A DNA stretch of 56,939 nucleotides, taken from positions 1 through 56,939 of the IMG/VR virus record IMGVR_UViG_3300046512_000375, one strand, 5' to 3'. Shown in pieces: positions 47,437 through 56,235 of the stretch (its first letter is position 1; each line of letters opens with the position of its first letter). The position numbers were made by a program, and so were the translations under genes. The notes under the pieces were generated by a model. The model was given only the letters and a program-made list of their open reading frames with translations. It had not been told where the DNA came from and did no database searches. The stretch comes from a virus.

Positions 47437-49779
47437 ATGGTAGAAGAAACAAACGAAAACCAGCCAATAAACGAAATACCTACGGCCAGTACCGTTTCGG
47501 GTGCAAAGATATTAGGAATTGCGGCCAATGGAGATACTAATCTTTTTCCGGTAAGCGCAATAAAAGGCGACTATAAAGGTTTGGCTTTAGCTGGTACAAA
47601 CCCCGGAACACCCGTTCTTAGCCAATATTATGATGCAAAGCCCGGCGTAACCTATACCAACTTTTTAGATGCGGGCGGACAGCCTATTGCCATACCTACT
47701 TCGGTAGGCGGAAATCCGGTCGTGGCTGCTAAACTTAGCTTTAACGGTACTAATTGGGTGGGGGTGTATAATGGGACTGAGATTGAGTTAGCTGAGTATG
47801 CTAAAACCGATGTCGTCGATGCAAATTTTGTTAAATTAGAGACTGTAGGCGAAAATATATTAAATGCTGTTGATGGTTTGATATCCGGTGAAGCATATTG
47901 GACAGATGGAACTGTAAAAAATGGTTCCGGGTATGAAAATTATTTACGCACACCGCTATTCCCGATAAAGGGCGGCGTAGAATACAATTTTAGTGGGTAT
48001 ATGGATGCTGCTTTTAACGCAATAATTCATTTTTTCGATATTAATAAAAACTATATAGGATTTTATCAGCCTTCACCAGTTACTACATCTAATTTCGAGG
48101 TTAACTTTACATCACCTTTTGCCGCAAGGTTTTTTGGAACCAATGTAAGAACATTAAATGATTATGATCCCAATAGTCTAATGATTGTCGAGGGAACGGA
48201 AAAAGTTGAATTTAAGCCATTTATAACGCAGTTTACTAAGCCAGTCAACGATATTATTCAAGGAAAAGAGTTGATTTTTAAAAATGATATGTTGTCTACG
48301 CCAAATTTAGCTGATCCTGACAAGATCCAATTGGGTAAAAATTTAGTTAATTCTAGTCCAGGTGCAGTTATAAATGATTCAACAAGACAGGTATTAACTA
48401 TCAATACTGTCAAGTCAAATCAGGAATATTCCATTTCAATATTAGATCAAGATGGACCGGCCAGGATAAATATGTATTCTGAGAATGGTAGCTACATTGC
48501 TCCTAGTGTTGAGGTTGTCAATGGAAATATTTCATTCGAAACTTATCCTGGGACAAAGATTTTAAAAATTGCTTATGATAAAGTCCCATCTGGACTACCT
48601 AATAGGATTATGGTACAGGAAGGTTTATTCACTGGATATACACCTTTTGAACCAACTGGTTTGATAGATAAAAATAATCTATCAAATGCTATTAAGACTC
48701 GATCATCTGCTTATAATATGTTTTTAGTGGGTAAAAAAAGCTTGGGGGCATTTATTAATGCTTTAGGTCAAATCGTTACTGGATTGGATAAGAATAAGTA
48801 TAGCTATATAAGGGTACCAGTTGTTGAAGGGAAAACATACACTCTATTCGGTGATACCCCAAATACAAAGCTGCCGCTAACCGACGAAAGGGATAATTCA
48901 GGCAACGTAAACTTTATCACTATAAGATTTGAAAACTCTTCTGGAGAAAGTCTCGGTTATACTGGTTTTTACGCCATAGACAGCTTCAATGCGTATGCTA
49001 GTTTCCCTATAAAATTTGAAACTCCAATAGGGTGCACAAAAGTTGTAATACCAACTATGGGTGGTGATGGATATGATCAGACTGATAGTTTTATACTCAA
49101 CGAGGGCACGGAGCTATTTGAGTATTACCAACAGTTTTCAAGTTTGCTTGGGAAACGTGTTGTGTTTCTAGGTGATAGCGTGACTTTCTTAAATAAGCAC
49201 CAGCCATTCATAGCAGAAAAGCTTCGATTCAATTGGTGGAATAATGGTGTACCTGGTGCATTAGTAACGCCTGGGTATGAAAATATAATTGATGATGGTA
49301 TTAGGAGGTCTTCTTTTGTTGAAAGAATAGAAAAAATTCAAGATTTCAATCCTGATTTATTAGTGATCACTGTTGGGTTTAATGATCCTATATATGGGGC
49401 AGTTCTTGGAAACATAGATAGTCCAATAATAACCCCCACATTTACCTCAGGGCAAGTCGATCCTTTATCGGTTTTGGGCGCTACCTTTTATGGATCATTG
49501 AAATACCTTGTAAAAAGGTTTTTTGATCTTTGTCCAGGTAGAAAAGTTGTATTTATGACGTCCCACCAGTTCGGTACAGGTAGTTACGATCTTAAACGAG
49601 CTTTTGCTATGGCTGGTGTTGAAGTGGCTAGATTGTATGCAATACCATGCTTAAATAGGTTTGATACTAGTGGTATAAATGATTTTACAAAATCGGTTTA
49701 CACCGTGGATGATTTACACTTAAGCACTTTAGGCGGTAAAATCACGGCTGATCAGGCAATATCGTTTTTGAATAGTTAG
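47437..49779 (+). CDS. Tail fibre with SGNH/GDSL hydrolase domain
   Basis: 780 aa. The N-terminal ~150 residues look like a virion-attachment domain (ASTVSGAKILGIAANGDTNLF). The middle has two related beta-rich carbohydrate-binding-like stretches (EAYWTDGTVKNGSGYENYLRTP; GAFINALGQIVTGLDKNKYSY). The C-terminal ~210 residues are an SGNH hydrolase: GDS block FLGDSVTF (~577-584), Asn in VGFNDP and the catalytic pair in DDLHLS (~761-766). It probably deacetylates surface polysaccharide during host binding. Confidence 0.8.
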   Translation: MVEETNENQPINEIPTASTVSGAKILGIAANGDTNLFPVSAIKGDYKGLALAGTNPGTPVLSQYYDAKPGVTYTNFLDAGGQPIAIPTSVGGNPVVAAKLSFNGTNWVGVYNGTEIELAEYAKTDVVDANFVKLETVGENILNAVDGLISGEAYWTDGTVKNGSGYENYLRTPLFPIKGGVEYNFSGYMDAAFNAIIHFFDINKNYIGFYQPSPVTTSNFEVNFTSPFAARFFGTNVRTLNDYDPNSLMIVEGTEKVEFKPFITQFTKPVNDIIQGKELIFKNDMLSTPNLADPDKIQLGKNLVNSSPGAVINDSTRQVLTINTVKSNQEYSISILDQDGPARINMYSENGSYIAPSVEVVNGNISFETYPGTKILKIAYDKVPSGLPNRIMVQEGLFTGYTPFEPTGLIDKNNLSNAIKTRSSAYNMFLVGKKSLGAFINALGQIVTGLDKNKYSYIRVPVVEGKTYTLFGDTPNTKLPLTDERDNSGNVNFITIRFENSSGESLGYTGFYAIDSFNAYASFPIKFETPIGCTKVVIPTMGGDGYDQTDSFILNEGTELFEYYQQFSSLLGKRVVFLGDSVTFLNKHQPFIAEKLRFNWWNNGVPGALVTPGYENIIDDGIRRSSFVERIEKIQDFNPDLLVITVGFNDPIYGAVLGNIDSPIITPTFTSGQVDPLSVLGATFYGSLKYLVKRFFDLCPGRKVVFMTSHQFGTGSYDLKRAFAMAGVEVARLYAIPCLNRFDTSGINDFTKSVYTVDDLHLSTLGGKITADQAISFLNS

Positions 49780-49780
49780 T

Positions 49781-51691
49781 ATGCTCCAAATAAAACGCAA
49801 TAACACCTTACTCTTAGAGGTCAACCCAAATCTATCCGATTACGTTCAGAAGCAGCGTAACGGGGTAGATTATGCTGTGGTTAATTTTACTCAGGTTGGA
49901 ATAACTCCTGTGGATTTGGCTCTGGATGATACAGTTGAAATACTGGGCACAAAATATAGCTTAGTCAGCCAATTGCCCATAGTTGAAAAGGAATCGGAAC
50001 GCAAGCATAATTTTTCCTGTGTATTTGAAGCTGAACATTACAAGCTAAAAAGAACTAAATACTTCTTCCTTAACTCCAATAATGTTCTGAAAGAAAAGTC
50101 TTTCAGTATCATGGGCGACCTTTCTGTTTTTGTTGGATTGATCATGCTTAACCTTGAAAGGGATAATCCTGGCAAGTGGAAAGTTGGGGCGGTTGATCTT
50201 ACGGAAACAAAACTGCTGTCTTTTGATAATGAGAACTGCCTTGGCGCAATTACCTCATTAGTTGATCAGTTTCAAACAGAATTTTGGGTAAATGGAAATA
50301 CGCTTAATTTTACTTCCAAGGCTAAAGACACCACTTTGGTATTTAAATATGGCCAGGGTAATGGTCTATACAAAATAACCCGAGGTAATCAAGGGGATAA
50401 TATTCCAATCACCAGATTATGGGTTTATGGCGGCACTCAGAACCTGCCAGAGGGATATCGGGACTACGCCAACACATTGCAAATTGCTGGGCCAATAGAG
50501 TTGACATCCAATCCCGGCCATCTTCCATTAAATGAGGATACCGTTACCTTTGCTGAAATATTCCCAAGGTATATTGGTGTTGTCACCGGTACCGTTAATG
50601 AATTTACCTTCAGGGCTGCTGATTTGCCTTACAACTATAACAATCAATTATTACCGGGAAAAGCAGGGAAAGTTATATTCCAAACCGGGCTATTGGCTGG
50701 GTATGATATTGAAATACAGTCTTTCGATAACACAACTAAGCAGTTTACCATTAAAACGGTTACTACTGAAACGCAGCTGGTAATACCTGGTGTTGACTTC
50801 CACGCAGAAATAGGGGATACTTTTATTGTGGTGGATATCCAGATGCCATCTGAATTTGTCACACTAGCAGAAACTGAACTGGCGGCCTTTGGATTGGAAT
50901 ATTTCAATGCCAACAACTTTCATAAGCGGAATTATTCTGTTGCTCCTGATCGTTTAGATTTTAGACGTAAAGCAATTAAACTAAATGTTGGTGATTCGGT
51001 TAGATTGGTTGATGCTCCTTTGGCCGTTGACCGGATGATTCCTATAGAGTCATTCAAAACATATTACGAACTCGATGAGTATGCTTATGATATGGAGCTT
51101 TCAGATTACCCGATCGTGGACGCTTACACTAGGTTGATCAGACAGCAGATTAAACAATCTCAAAATGGAATTCCAAAACCGCCAATACAAAGCCCGAAAG
51201 TCTTTACATACGTGAGAACCGCAAGTTTTAAAAAAGAATGTACCGGCGGATTAGTTGGAACAGATGTTAATTTCTCTCTAAAATATGTAAGCAATGTTAG
51301 CGCTGCTGATGCTGAATCTTTAGCTAATGCCGATACTGTAAACTTTAATGCCCTTGGTCAGGCTAATGCAAATGATAAAGGAGTTTGTTATGTTCCAAAA
51401 ATATTAAACTATATTCGGGTAACGAATTTAACCAGTGGAGGTGATATAGCTGAATTTACAGTAGCATCTGATTTTCCGGTTAAAAGCAATGTCCTGGTTA
51501 CTGTTAATGTTCATGGTAGCATTTCAGGGGTAAATCAGTCCGGACAAACTACTATTACAGCAAACACCAGTACTGGATCAGGATTTACCAATAGTTCTAC
51601 AGGAAGCTTTACGGGCGCCGATACATTATCTGGCAATGTAAGTTTACTTGCGCCAACAGAAGATGATACTTATCGCTACGACGTGGCATAA
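49781..51691 (+). CDS. Tail-tip protein with DUF5977-like C-terminus
   Basis: 636 aa. The first ~430 residues have the pattern of Tal/endopeptidase-like tail proteins of Bacteroidetes phages (FSCVFEAEHYKLKRTKYFFLNSN, DQFQTEFWVNGNTLNF, RGNQGDNIPITRLWVYGGTQNLP). A segment at ~480-545 (FTYVRTASFKKECTGGLVGTDVNF, ANANDKGVC) fits DUF5977. The Ser/Thr/Gly-rich end (TITANTSTGSGFTN...) is like a stalk. It forms the tail tip and may hold the fibre. Confidence 0.7.
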   Translation: MLQIKRNNTLLLEVNPNLSDYVQKQRNGVDYAVVNFTQVGITPVDLALDDTVEILGTKYSLVSQLPIVEKESERKHNFSCVFEAEHYKLKRTKYFFLNSNNVLKEKSFSIMGDLSVFVGLIMLNLERDNPGKWKVGAVDLTETKLLSFDNENCLGAITSLVDQFQTEFWVNGNTLNFTSKAKDTTLVFKYGQGNGLYKITRGNQGDNIPITRLWVYGGTQNLPEGYRDYANTLQIAGPIELTSNPGHLPLNEDTVTFAEIFPRYIGVVTGTVNEFTFRAADLPYNYNNQLLPGKAGKVIFQTGLLAGYDIEIQSFDNTTKQFTIKTVTTETQLVIPGVDFHAEIGDTFIVVDIQMPSEFVTLAETELAAFGLEYFNANNFHKRNYSVAPDRLDFRRKAIKLNVGDSVRLVDAPLAVDRMIPIESFKTYYELDEYAYDMELSDYPIVDAYTRLIRQQIKQSQNGIPKPPIQSPKVFTYVRTASFKKECTGGLVGTDVNFSLKYVSNVSAADAESLANADTVNFNALGQANANDKGVCYVPKILNYIRVTNLTSGGDIAEFTVASDFPVKSNVLVTVNVHGSISGVNQSGQTTITANTSTGSGFTNSSTGSFTGADTLSGNVSLLAPTEDDTYRYDVA

Positions 51692-51713
51692 CTTACCTGC
51701 CTAGATTAATAAA

Positions 51714-51757
51714 CAAAATTACCCAATCCGCAATAGCAGGTTGGGTAATTTTGTTTT
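51714..51757 (+). terminator. Strong terminator abutting the endolysin start
   Basis: A 13-bp perfect stem (51714-51726 with 51741-51753), then TTTTA directly joined to the ATG. The 3' arm includes TAATTTTG, a -7-like box. The tail operon probably ends here, with the lysis gene restarted by read-through or by this box. Confidence 0.7.
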
Positions 51758-52315
51758 ATGGCAAAACTAATGACAGGAATTGACGCTTGGTTAAATACTG
51801 AACCCAATTTACCAAAAGAATTACAGGAAGCTTTAAGGCATAATGGCCTGATGGAAATAAAGGGCAAAGAGAACAATGTAGACATCATGCGGTGGGCAAA
51901 AGAATTGGGTGTTTCAGGGTGGTATCCAAACGATGAGGTGCCATGGTGCGGATTGGGTAAAGGTATCTGTGCATATAGAACCGGATGGCTTAAACTTCCT
52001 GCTCCAAATTTATTATCTGCTGCTTGGTGGAGAAACTGGGGAAATAAAGTTGAAGTCAAAAATGCTATGGTTGGGGATACTGCCATTAAAAATAGGGTAG
52101 GTGGCGCACACGTAACATACATCGTGGGTGAAAATGATAAATATTTTAGATGCTATGGAGCAAACCAATCAAATAGTTGGTGCTGCACTTGGATTTTGAA
52201 ATCAGAAATCACAGATGTTCGTAGAGCTCCATGGAAAAGCAGCCAACCTCTTGGCGTAAAAAAACACTACTATAAAAACCTTGATGGAACACCAGCAAAA
52301 GCCAGTGAAGCTTAA
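51758..52315 (+). CDS. Endolysin of TIGR02594 (NlpC/P60-like) family
   Basis: 185 aa peptidoglycan hydrolase. The pattern is that of TIGR02594: GWYPNDEVPWCGLG with catalytic Cys64, GDTAIKNRVGGAHVTYIVGE with His118, and YGANQSNSWC. In usual members the motif is PWCSxF. It has no signal peptide, so a holin must release it. First gene of the lysis cassette. Confidence 0.82.
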   Translation: MAKLMTGIDAWLNTEPNLPKELQEALRHNGLMEIKGKENNVDIMRWAKELGVSGWYPNDEVPWCGLGKGICAYRTGWLKLPAPNLLSAAWWRNWGNKVEVKNAMVGDTAIKNRVGGAHVTYIVGENDKYFRCYGANQSNSWCCTWILKSEITDVRRAPWKSSQPLGVKKHYYKNLDGTPAKASEA

Positions 52316-52394
52316 TTAATTGCTAATGGTAAGATTGTCACGCCAACAATTACAACAAAATAATCATTATAAATATAAACATCCCGAATAAAAA

Positions 52395-52754
52395 ATGTCA
52401 GAAAAAGAAGATGTAATCGATAGAAAGGGAGCATGGATTGAAAGGATGTTTGATAGGCTTTTTTTAGCGATTAAGGAAAATCCGTTTGCAACACTTTTAG
52501 TTCTTTCAGTTGGCCTGAATTTCATGCTGATCTCTATGAATAGTGATCTGCAGCAGGCAAGGCTTGACGACGAGAAGAAATCCAATCAGGAAATGATTGA
52601 TGAGGTAAGAAGAAGTGTGCAAAAAGAAACTACAAAACAGATTGCACCAATTAAGGCTCAACAGGATAGTATTGTTAAAAATGTTGATACCTCATTAATA
52701 AACATTAATGGTACGGTAGAATCAGTAAAGAAATATTTTAATAAGAAAAAATGA
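52395..52754 (+). CDS. Membrane protein with coiled coil, holin candidate
   Basis: 119 aa. One membrane helix (~30-50: ENPFATLLVLSVGLNFMLISM), preceded by a basic cytoplasmic segment and followed by a helical periplasmic part (QQARLDDEKKSNQEMIDEVRRSVQKE). Located right after the endolysin and overlapping the next gene (ATGA). Either a holin with one pass or a spanin-like partner. Confidence 0.55.
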   Translation: MSEKEDVIDRKGAWIERMFDRLFLAIKENPFATLLVLSVGLNFMLISMNSDLQQARLDDEKKSNQEMIDEVRRSVQKETTKQIAPIKAQQDSIVKNVDTSLININGTVESVKKYFNKKK

Positions 52755-52927
52755 AAAAGATCTTAATTATTCCAGTGTTCCTGGTTTGTTTGACCGGGGC
52801 ATCATCAAGAAGGGTAGAGCCGGTAAGGCCAGCGATCAATAACATTGAATCGCCTGCTATCAATACTAGGTTAGACAGTGCGGATATCAAGCTGCAGGAA
52901 CTTGAAAGCTTACTAAGGAAATCATGA
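52751..52927 (+). CDS. Small exported protein of the lysis cassette
   Basis: 58 aa, coupled by ATGA overlaps on both sides. A signal peptide or anchor (MKKILIIPVFLVCLTGASS) is followed by a short polar part with a helical end (LDSADIKLQELESLLRKS). Cys13 lies within the hydrophobic stretch, but the lipobox is poor. Likely a lysis accessory. Confidence 0.5.
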   Translation: MKKILIIPVFLVCLTGASSRRVEPVRPAINNIESPAINTRLDSADIKLQELESLLRKS

Positions 52928-53472
52928 GGCGGTTATTATTTTTATGCCTGGTCATGTGCCTGGCAAGTTGTGGAATTTTTAAGAAGAATACTAAAAACAA
53001 ATTGGTTGATAAAACTGAGACTACATCTACTACTCAGATAAAAACTGCTGAGATCATCACTGATAAAAGCAAAATCACCATAACTGAAAAGGCCGACACC
53101 ACAGCTTATACAAAGCCTCAACAGACAAGTGGCACCAATAAGATAGGACTTCATATCGATAGCTTGGTTAATGGACTAACCGCGATCAGCAATGATTTGC
53201 TTGATGTTAAAATGGTATTGGATAGTAATGGAGTATTGACAACAACTGCTCTTATTAAGCCTCAAAAGGTAGCCCTTAAATTTGACAGGAATATTCAAAT
53301 CGATAAAAATGTGGCAGGCAATAAGTCTGGAGAGATGAATCAGCATTCCACAAAAAAGAAAGATGTGAAGGTCGTGGATTCGGTTAGTGAGCCAACCGGA
53401 ATGGGAATGATTGGATATCTTGGTCTCGCGGCGTTAGCGTTGTTTTTTATATGGTTAATCTGGAAAAAATAG
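52924..53472 (+). CDS. Probable unimolecular spanin (u-spanin)
   Basis: 182 aa. The N-terminus is a lipoprotein signal with lipobox LASC (Cys16), so the mature end would be lipid-anchored in the outer membrane. Residues ~17-155 are polar, Lys/Thr-rich periplasmic sequence. A C-terminal helix (~160-179: MIGYLGLAALALFFIWLIW) would span the inner membrane. Lipobox plus C-terminal membrane helix is the u-spanin architecture, which joins the two membranes at the end of lysis. Confidence 0.7.
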   Translation: MRRLLFLCLVMCLASCGIFKKNTKNKLVDKTETTSTTQIKTAEIITDKSKITITEKADTTAYTKPQQTSGTNKIGLHIDSLVNGLTAISNDLLDVKMVLDSNGVLTTTALIKPQKVALKFDRNIQIDKNVAGNKSGEMNQHSTKKKDVKVVDSVSEPTGMGMIGYLGLAALALFFIWLIWKK

Positions 53473-53537
53473 CAATTCTTATCCTCGCCGTAGCCATCCT
53501 CGCATTTGGCCTTTACAAATTATATTTTGGTGATTAA
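53451..53537 (+). CDS. Micro-membrane protein (28 aa)
   Basis: ATG 53451 lies inside the end of the spanin gene. 28 residues, mostly one helix (IAILILAVAILAFGLYKLYF). It could be a pinholin-like or antiholin peptide; the only evidence is overlap and hydrophobicity. Confidence 0.35.
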   Translation: MVNLEKIAILILAVAILAFGLYKLYFGD

Positions 53538-53543
53538 AACCTT

Positions 53544-53738
53544 TCAGGAATGAGAGGTTTTCTCTATTATACTCCACTTACCGCTTTTTATAGTTCCCCA
53601 TAACGCAACGTCTTCTATAAACATTATGTTTTCACCGCTTTCAGTTGCTATATCGTAAGCGCCGCATTCGTGATACTTTTTAATCTCTAAGATATTGGTT
53701 TCTCCCTTTATCTTAGTTCCTACAGGTAGTTGTTCCAT
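53544..53738 (-). CDS. Small hypothetical protein, likely leaderless
   Basis: 64 aa from ATG 53738 on the minus strand. Beta-rich (PVGTKIKGETNILEIKKY, GENIMFIEDVALWG), like a small barrel. Its promoter has a -7 box that ends only 3 bp before the ATG, so the mRNA probably begins at or near the start codon. Function unknown. Confidence 0.55.
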   Translation of the reverse strand: MEQLPVGTKIKGETNILEIKKYHECGAYDIATESGENIMFIEDVALWGTIKSGKWSIIEKTSHS

Positions 53739-53741
53739 AAA

Positions 53742-53772
53742 CAAACTTAAAAAAACGCATGGATATTTGCAA
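53742..53772 (-). promoter_or_regulatory. Promoter for a leaderless transcript
   Basis: Minus strand: -33 TTG (53772-53770), 20-bp spacer, -7 box TAAGTTTG (53749-53742), then TTT and ATG. With the usual distance to +1 the transcript starts at the ATG. Confidence 0.6.
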
Positions 53773-53816
53773 TTACTAAAATTATTAGTAAACTTTGCCT
53801 ACCAAAATTATTTGTA

Positions 53817-54044
53817 ATGATTGTAAAAGCGGCAGAAGAAAGTAAAAACATTAAAATTGGTCCTGATTTAATATCAATTGATATTGTTAAAGGCAATAAG
53901 AATCTGATCAGAATTGCTATAAATAAAGTATTTGTCGGATACCTTCAGTTAATTGACGGCAAATATCATCGTTTAGATGGGAGTAAAATACACGATTTAA
54001 CGTTTGCCAAGATCTGCCAAAATCTGGAGGCCCCATGTACATAA
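53817..54044 (+). CDS. Small paralogous hypothetical protein (1)
   Basis: 75 aa. Pattern LISIDIVKGNKNLIRIAINKVFVGYLQLIDGKYHRLDGSKI is shared in outline with the proteins at 54035, 54312 and 56020: a strand, a V/GxL strand, a W/H position, then a helix. No named family. Overlaps the next gene by 10 bp. Confidence 0.55.
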   Translation: MIVKAAEESKNIKIGPDLISIDIVKGNKNLIRIAINKVFVGYLQLIDGKYHRLDGSKIHDLTFAKICQNLEAPCT

Positions 54045-54283
54045 CTTGTATTAAGTTTATTGGCGCTTTCCCTGAAGGAGATGAGGTGGTCGAAATATCT
54101 TCACCCAATGGCGGTGGAGGAGGCAGCTACCATTTAATGGTTGGTAAGTTATATTGGGGGATCATCGGTAATTTTCTAGGAGGATGGCGGGTATGCTTAC
54201 AAAATAAGAACAGCGACTATTCTGCCGGTGATTTGCAACCATTGTTGGATTTAATATTACCTGAAAAACAAATTGATGAATAA
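54035..54283 (+). CDS. Small paralogous hypothetical protein (2)
   Basis: 82 aa. Contains a Gly-rich turn (SPNGGGGGSYHLMVGKLYWGIIGNFLGGWRVCLQN) and ends in LQPLLDLILPEKQ. Same outline as its neighbours (YHLMVGKLYWGII... W ... L..LLD). Starts inside the end of the preceding gene. Confidence 0.55.
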   Translation: MYITCIKFIGAFPEGDEVVEISSPNGGGGGSYHLMVGKLYWGIIGNFLGGWRVCLQNKNSDYSAGDLQPLLDLILPEKQIDE

Positions 54284-54311
54284 ATTAGTTTAGTACAAAA
54301 CCTCAACCATC

Positions 54312-54761
54312 ATGCATACCCAAACCTTTACCTACATCCCCATAAAAGTTGGGGAACCTATGACTGTCCGGATTGACCAGGACGACGAATTTCATCACGT
54401 AACTATTGGCGATACCTATTTAGGAACAATGATTGAAGATGATTCTGATCTTGGCTGGAAAACAGAAGATCAGCCTTTACTGGATGAGTTGCCAGATTTA
54501 GCTATGGCCCTTAGAGAAGAAAAAGCAATTTATAATTTGCCTTTTGCCTTGAAAGAGTTATTTCCAAACGATGTGATTGATTGGGAATGGAAGGAGGACG
54601 ATTCTTTAAACCTTCTCGCTCATCCAGAAACCGATTTAGAAGAGTTTGCCTCGGTAATACGCGGCCAGATTAACGAAATTGTTTTGTTTGATAAAGCGGT
54701 AATCATTCACCTGATACAAGATGGCAATAAGAATGGTGAAGAAATACATGTAAACTGTTAA
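54312..54761 (+). CDS. Paralogous hypothetical protein (3), longer
   Basis: 149 aa. The first ~75 residues have the same outline (FHHVTIGDTYLGTMIEDDSDLGWKTEDQPLLDELPDLAMAL). The C-terminal half is separate and acidic (DWEWKEDDSLNLLAHPETDLEEFASVIRGQINEIVLF). Probably one repeat unit fused to another small domain. Confidence 0.55.
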   Translation: MHTQTFTYIPIKVGEPMTVRIDQDDEFHHVTIGDTYLGTMIEDDSDLGWKTEDQPLLDELPDLAMALREEKAIYNLPFALKELFPNDVIDWEWKEDDSLNLLAHPETDLEEFASVIRGQINEIVLFDKAVIIHLIQDGNKNGEEIHVNC

Positions 54762-54765
54762 TAAT

Positions 54766-55302
54766 ATGGAAAATCTTGATTCATCTGCCATGGATGCCGA
54801 AATGAACGCTTTAAATGAGAAATTTAACGAAAAAGTTATTGAATCATATTGGTCGGAAAATGGGGAACTGATTTATGTCATGCAGGATGGCACAAATCTT
54901 AAGGAGTATGCCAAAATCGCTGAAACGATATTAAAAGATAATTGGTCATCAGAAACTGATTTTATCTGTAAGCTAATGTATTCAGATGGACAAAACCCTG
55001 TAAGCTTTGAATGTAATTTCAGTATGAAAGATGTTGGAGATGATATCGAAGAAATAGAGCCGATGACTGCTCTTGATGAACTTGAAGACTTTAAAAATCT
55101 ATGGCCTGACTATTTTTTGGAAAAAATAAAGTCCGAAGGCGACATTGAATATCCGATAGGTTATGGTGTTGATTTGCTTGAAATGAAGAAACTAATATTG
55201 GATTATATTAATGAATCTAAAGAAATTGATATACCAATTACTATTGTTTTAATCAATCTGGCTCGTGAAAGAGAGATTATATCGGTGCCTGCAAACATAT
55301 AA
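54766..55302 (+). CDS. Acidic hypothetical protein
   Basis: 178 aa, strongly acidic (DDIEEIEPMTALDELEDFKNLWP), with an N-terminal beta part (GELIYVMQDGTNLKEYAKI) and a helical C-terminus. No family recognised. The low pI may suggest a DNA-mimic or inhibitor, but this is only a composition argument. Follows the previous gene by 4 bp. Confidence 0.5.
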   Translation: MENLDSSAMDAEMNALNEKFNEKVIESYWSENGELIYVMQDGTNLKEYAKIAETILKDNWSSETDFICKLMYSDGQNPVSFECNFSMKDVGDDIEEIEPMTALDELEDFKNLWPDYFLEKIKSEGDIEYPIGYGVDLLEMKKLILDYINESKEIDIPITIVLINLAREREIISVPANI

Positions 55303-55321
55303 TATTTACTAATTTAGCATA

Positions 55322-56023
55322 ATGTGCTACACTGCTACCCAGGTTACGAAGGCTTACGATCTTCAGGATTATTATCTTGCTAAACCTACAAAGGATCTGC
55401 CGGAGGAAACAAAATATTTTAAAGCGTTTGGGTTTGACCACCCAAAACTATTTGTAGTTATAGACAGGAACGGTGAGCGGTTGATTGACTTATATCAATG
55501 GGGATTAATGGCAACATGGGCAAAACCATTGGAGGAAATGTTAAAGATTGCCAAGGGCACTTTAAATGCTCGGTCTGAGGATGTGAGGTCTAAATCATCT
55601 TACAGAAAAGCTATTTTGAACCAACGATGCGTAATTCCGGTTAATTCTTTCTTTGAATATAAGCATGAAGGAAAGAATAAATTGCCCCATCTTATTCATC
55701 CAAAGGAGCAACCCTTTTTCAATTTGGCTGGACTTTATTCGTTTTACAAAAATCCGGCAAACGGTGAATGGTTCAAGACATTTACAATCGTCACAGAGCC
55801 AGCCAATACTTTTATGGCTGATATCCATAATTCGGCTAAGCGAATGCCTTTAATGTTATCCAATGACCTTGTTACTGATTGGCTTAACCCAGACTCACCA
55901 CCAAGCATGGTTGATGACATCATGCGCTATGCCTGCGATGATTCAAGTCTGGAGGCTTATCAGATCAGGCGAGATCTTAAATCTGCTCCTAATGACGATA
56001 GTGTTTTGAAGCCGGTAGAATGA
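55322..56023 (+). CDS. SRAP-domain protein (HMCES/YedK-like)
   Basis: 233 aa. The catalytic set is complete: Cys2 (after Met removal), Asn82 in LNARSE, Glu112 in NSFFEYKH, His169 in DIHNSAKRMPLML. SRAP proteins form a covalent DNA-protein crosslink with abasic sites in single-stranded DNA and shield them. In hosts the gene is often SOS-linked. In a phage it may protect replicating DNA. Its stop overlaps the next start. Confidence 0.9.
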   Translation: MCYTATQVTKAYDLQDYYLAKPTKDLPEETKYFKAFGFDHPKLFVVIDRNGERLIDLYQWGLMATWAKPLEEMLKIAKGTLNARSEDVRSKSSYRKAILNQRCVIPVNSFFEYKHEGKNKLPHLIHPKEQPFFNLAGLYSFYKNPANGEWFKTFTIVTEPANTFMADIHNSAKRMPLMLSNDLVTDWLNPDSPPSMVDDIMRYACDDSSLEAYQIRRDLKSAPNDDSVLKPVE

Positions 56024-56235
56024 TTAAGTTTTTATTCGATCATCCTGGTTTTACCTCGTATACTTATGACTTGGCTATTGAGCGCGACCAAGTTCTTGTA
56101 TTTGATCCTGATGGCACACCGCTGGGTATGGTTGCTAAAGGAAAGAATGGATGGGAGCAAACCAGCGGCCGGGAGTTTCACCATGAAATGGCTTTGGCTA
56201 TTGGGAAGTTGGTCGATTCTTGCCAACCTACTTAA
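56020..56235 (+). CDS. Small paralogous hypothetical protein (4)
   Basis: 71 aa: TYDLAIERDQVLVFDPDGTPLGMVAKGKNGWEQTSGREFHHEMALAIGKLVD. Same outline as the proteins encoded at 53817-54761 (strand, PLGMV strand, W, helix). Coupled to the SRAP gene by ATGA overlap. It ends convergent with the DUF6965 gene, sharing 4 bp. Confidence 0.55.
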   Translation: MIKFLFDHPGFTSYTYDLAIERDQVLVFDPDGTPLGMVAKGKNGWEQTSGREFHHEMALAIGKLVDSCQPT

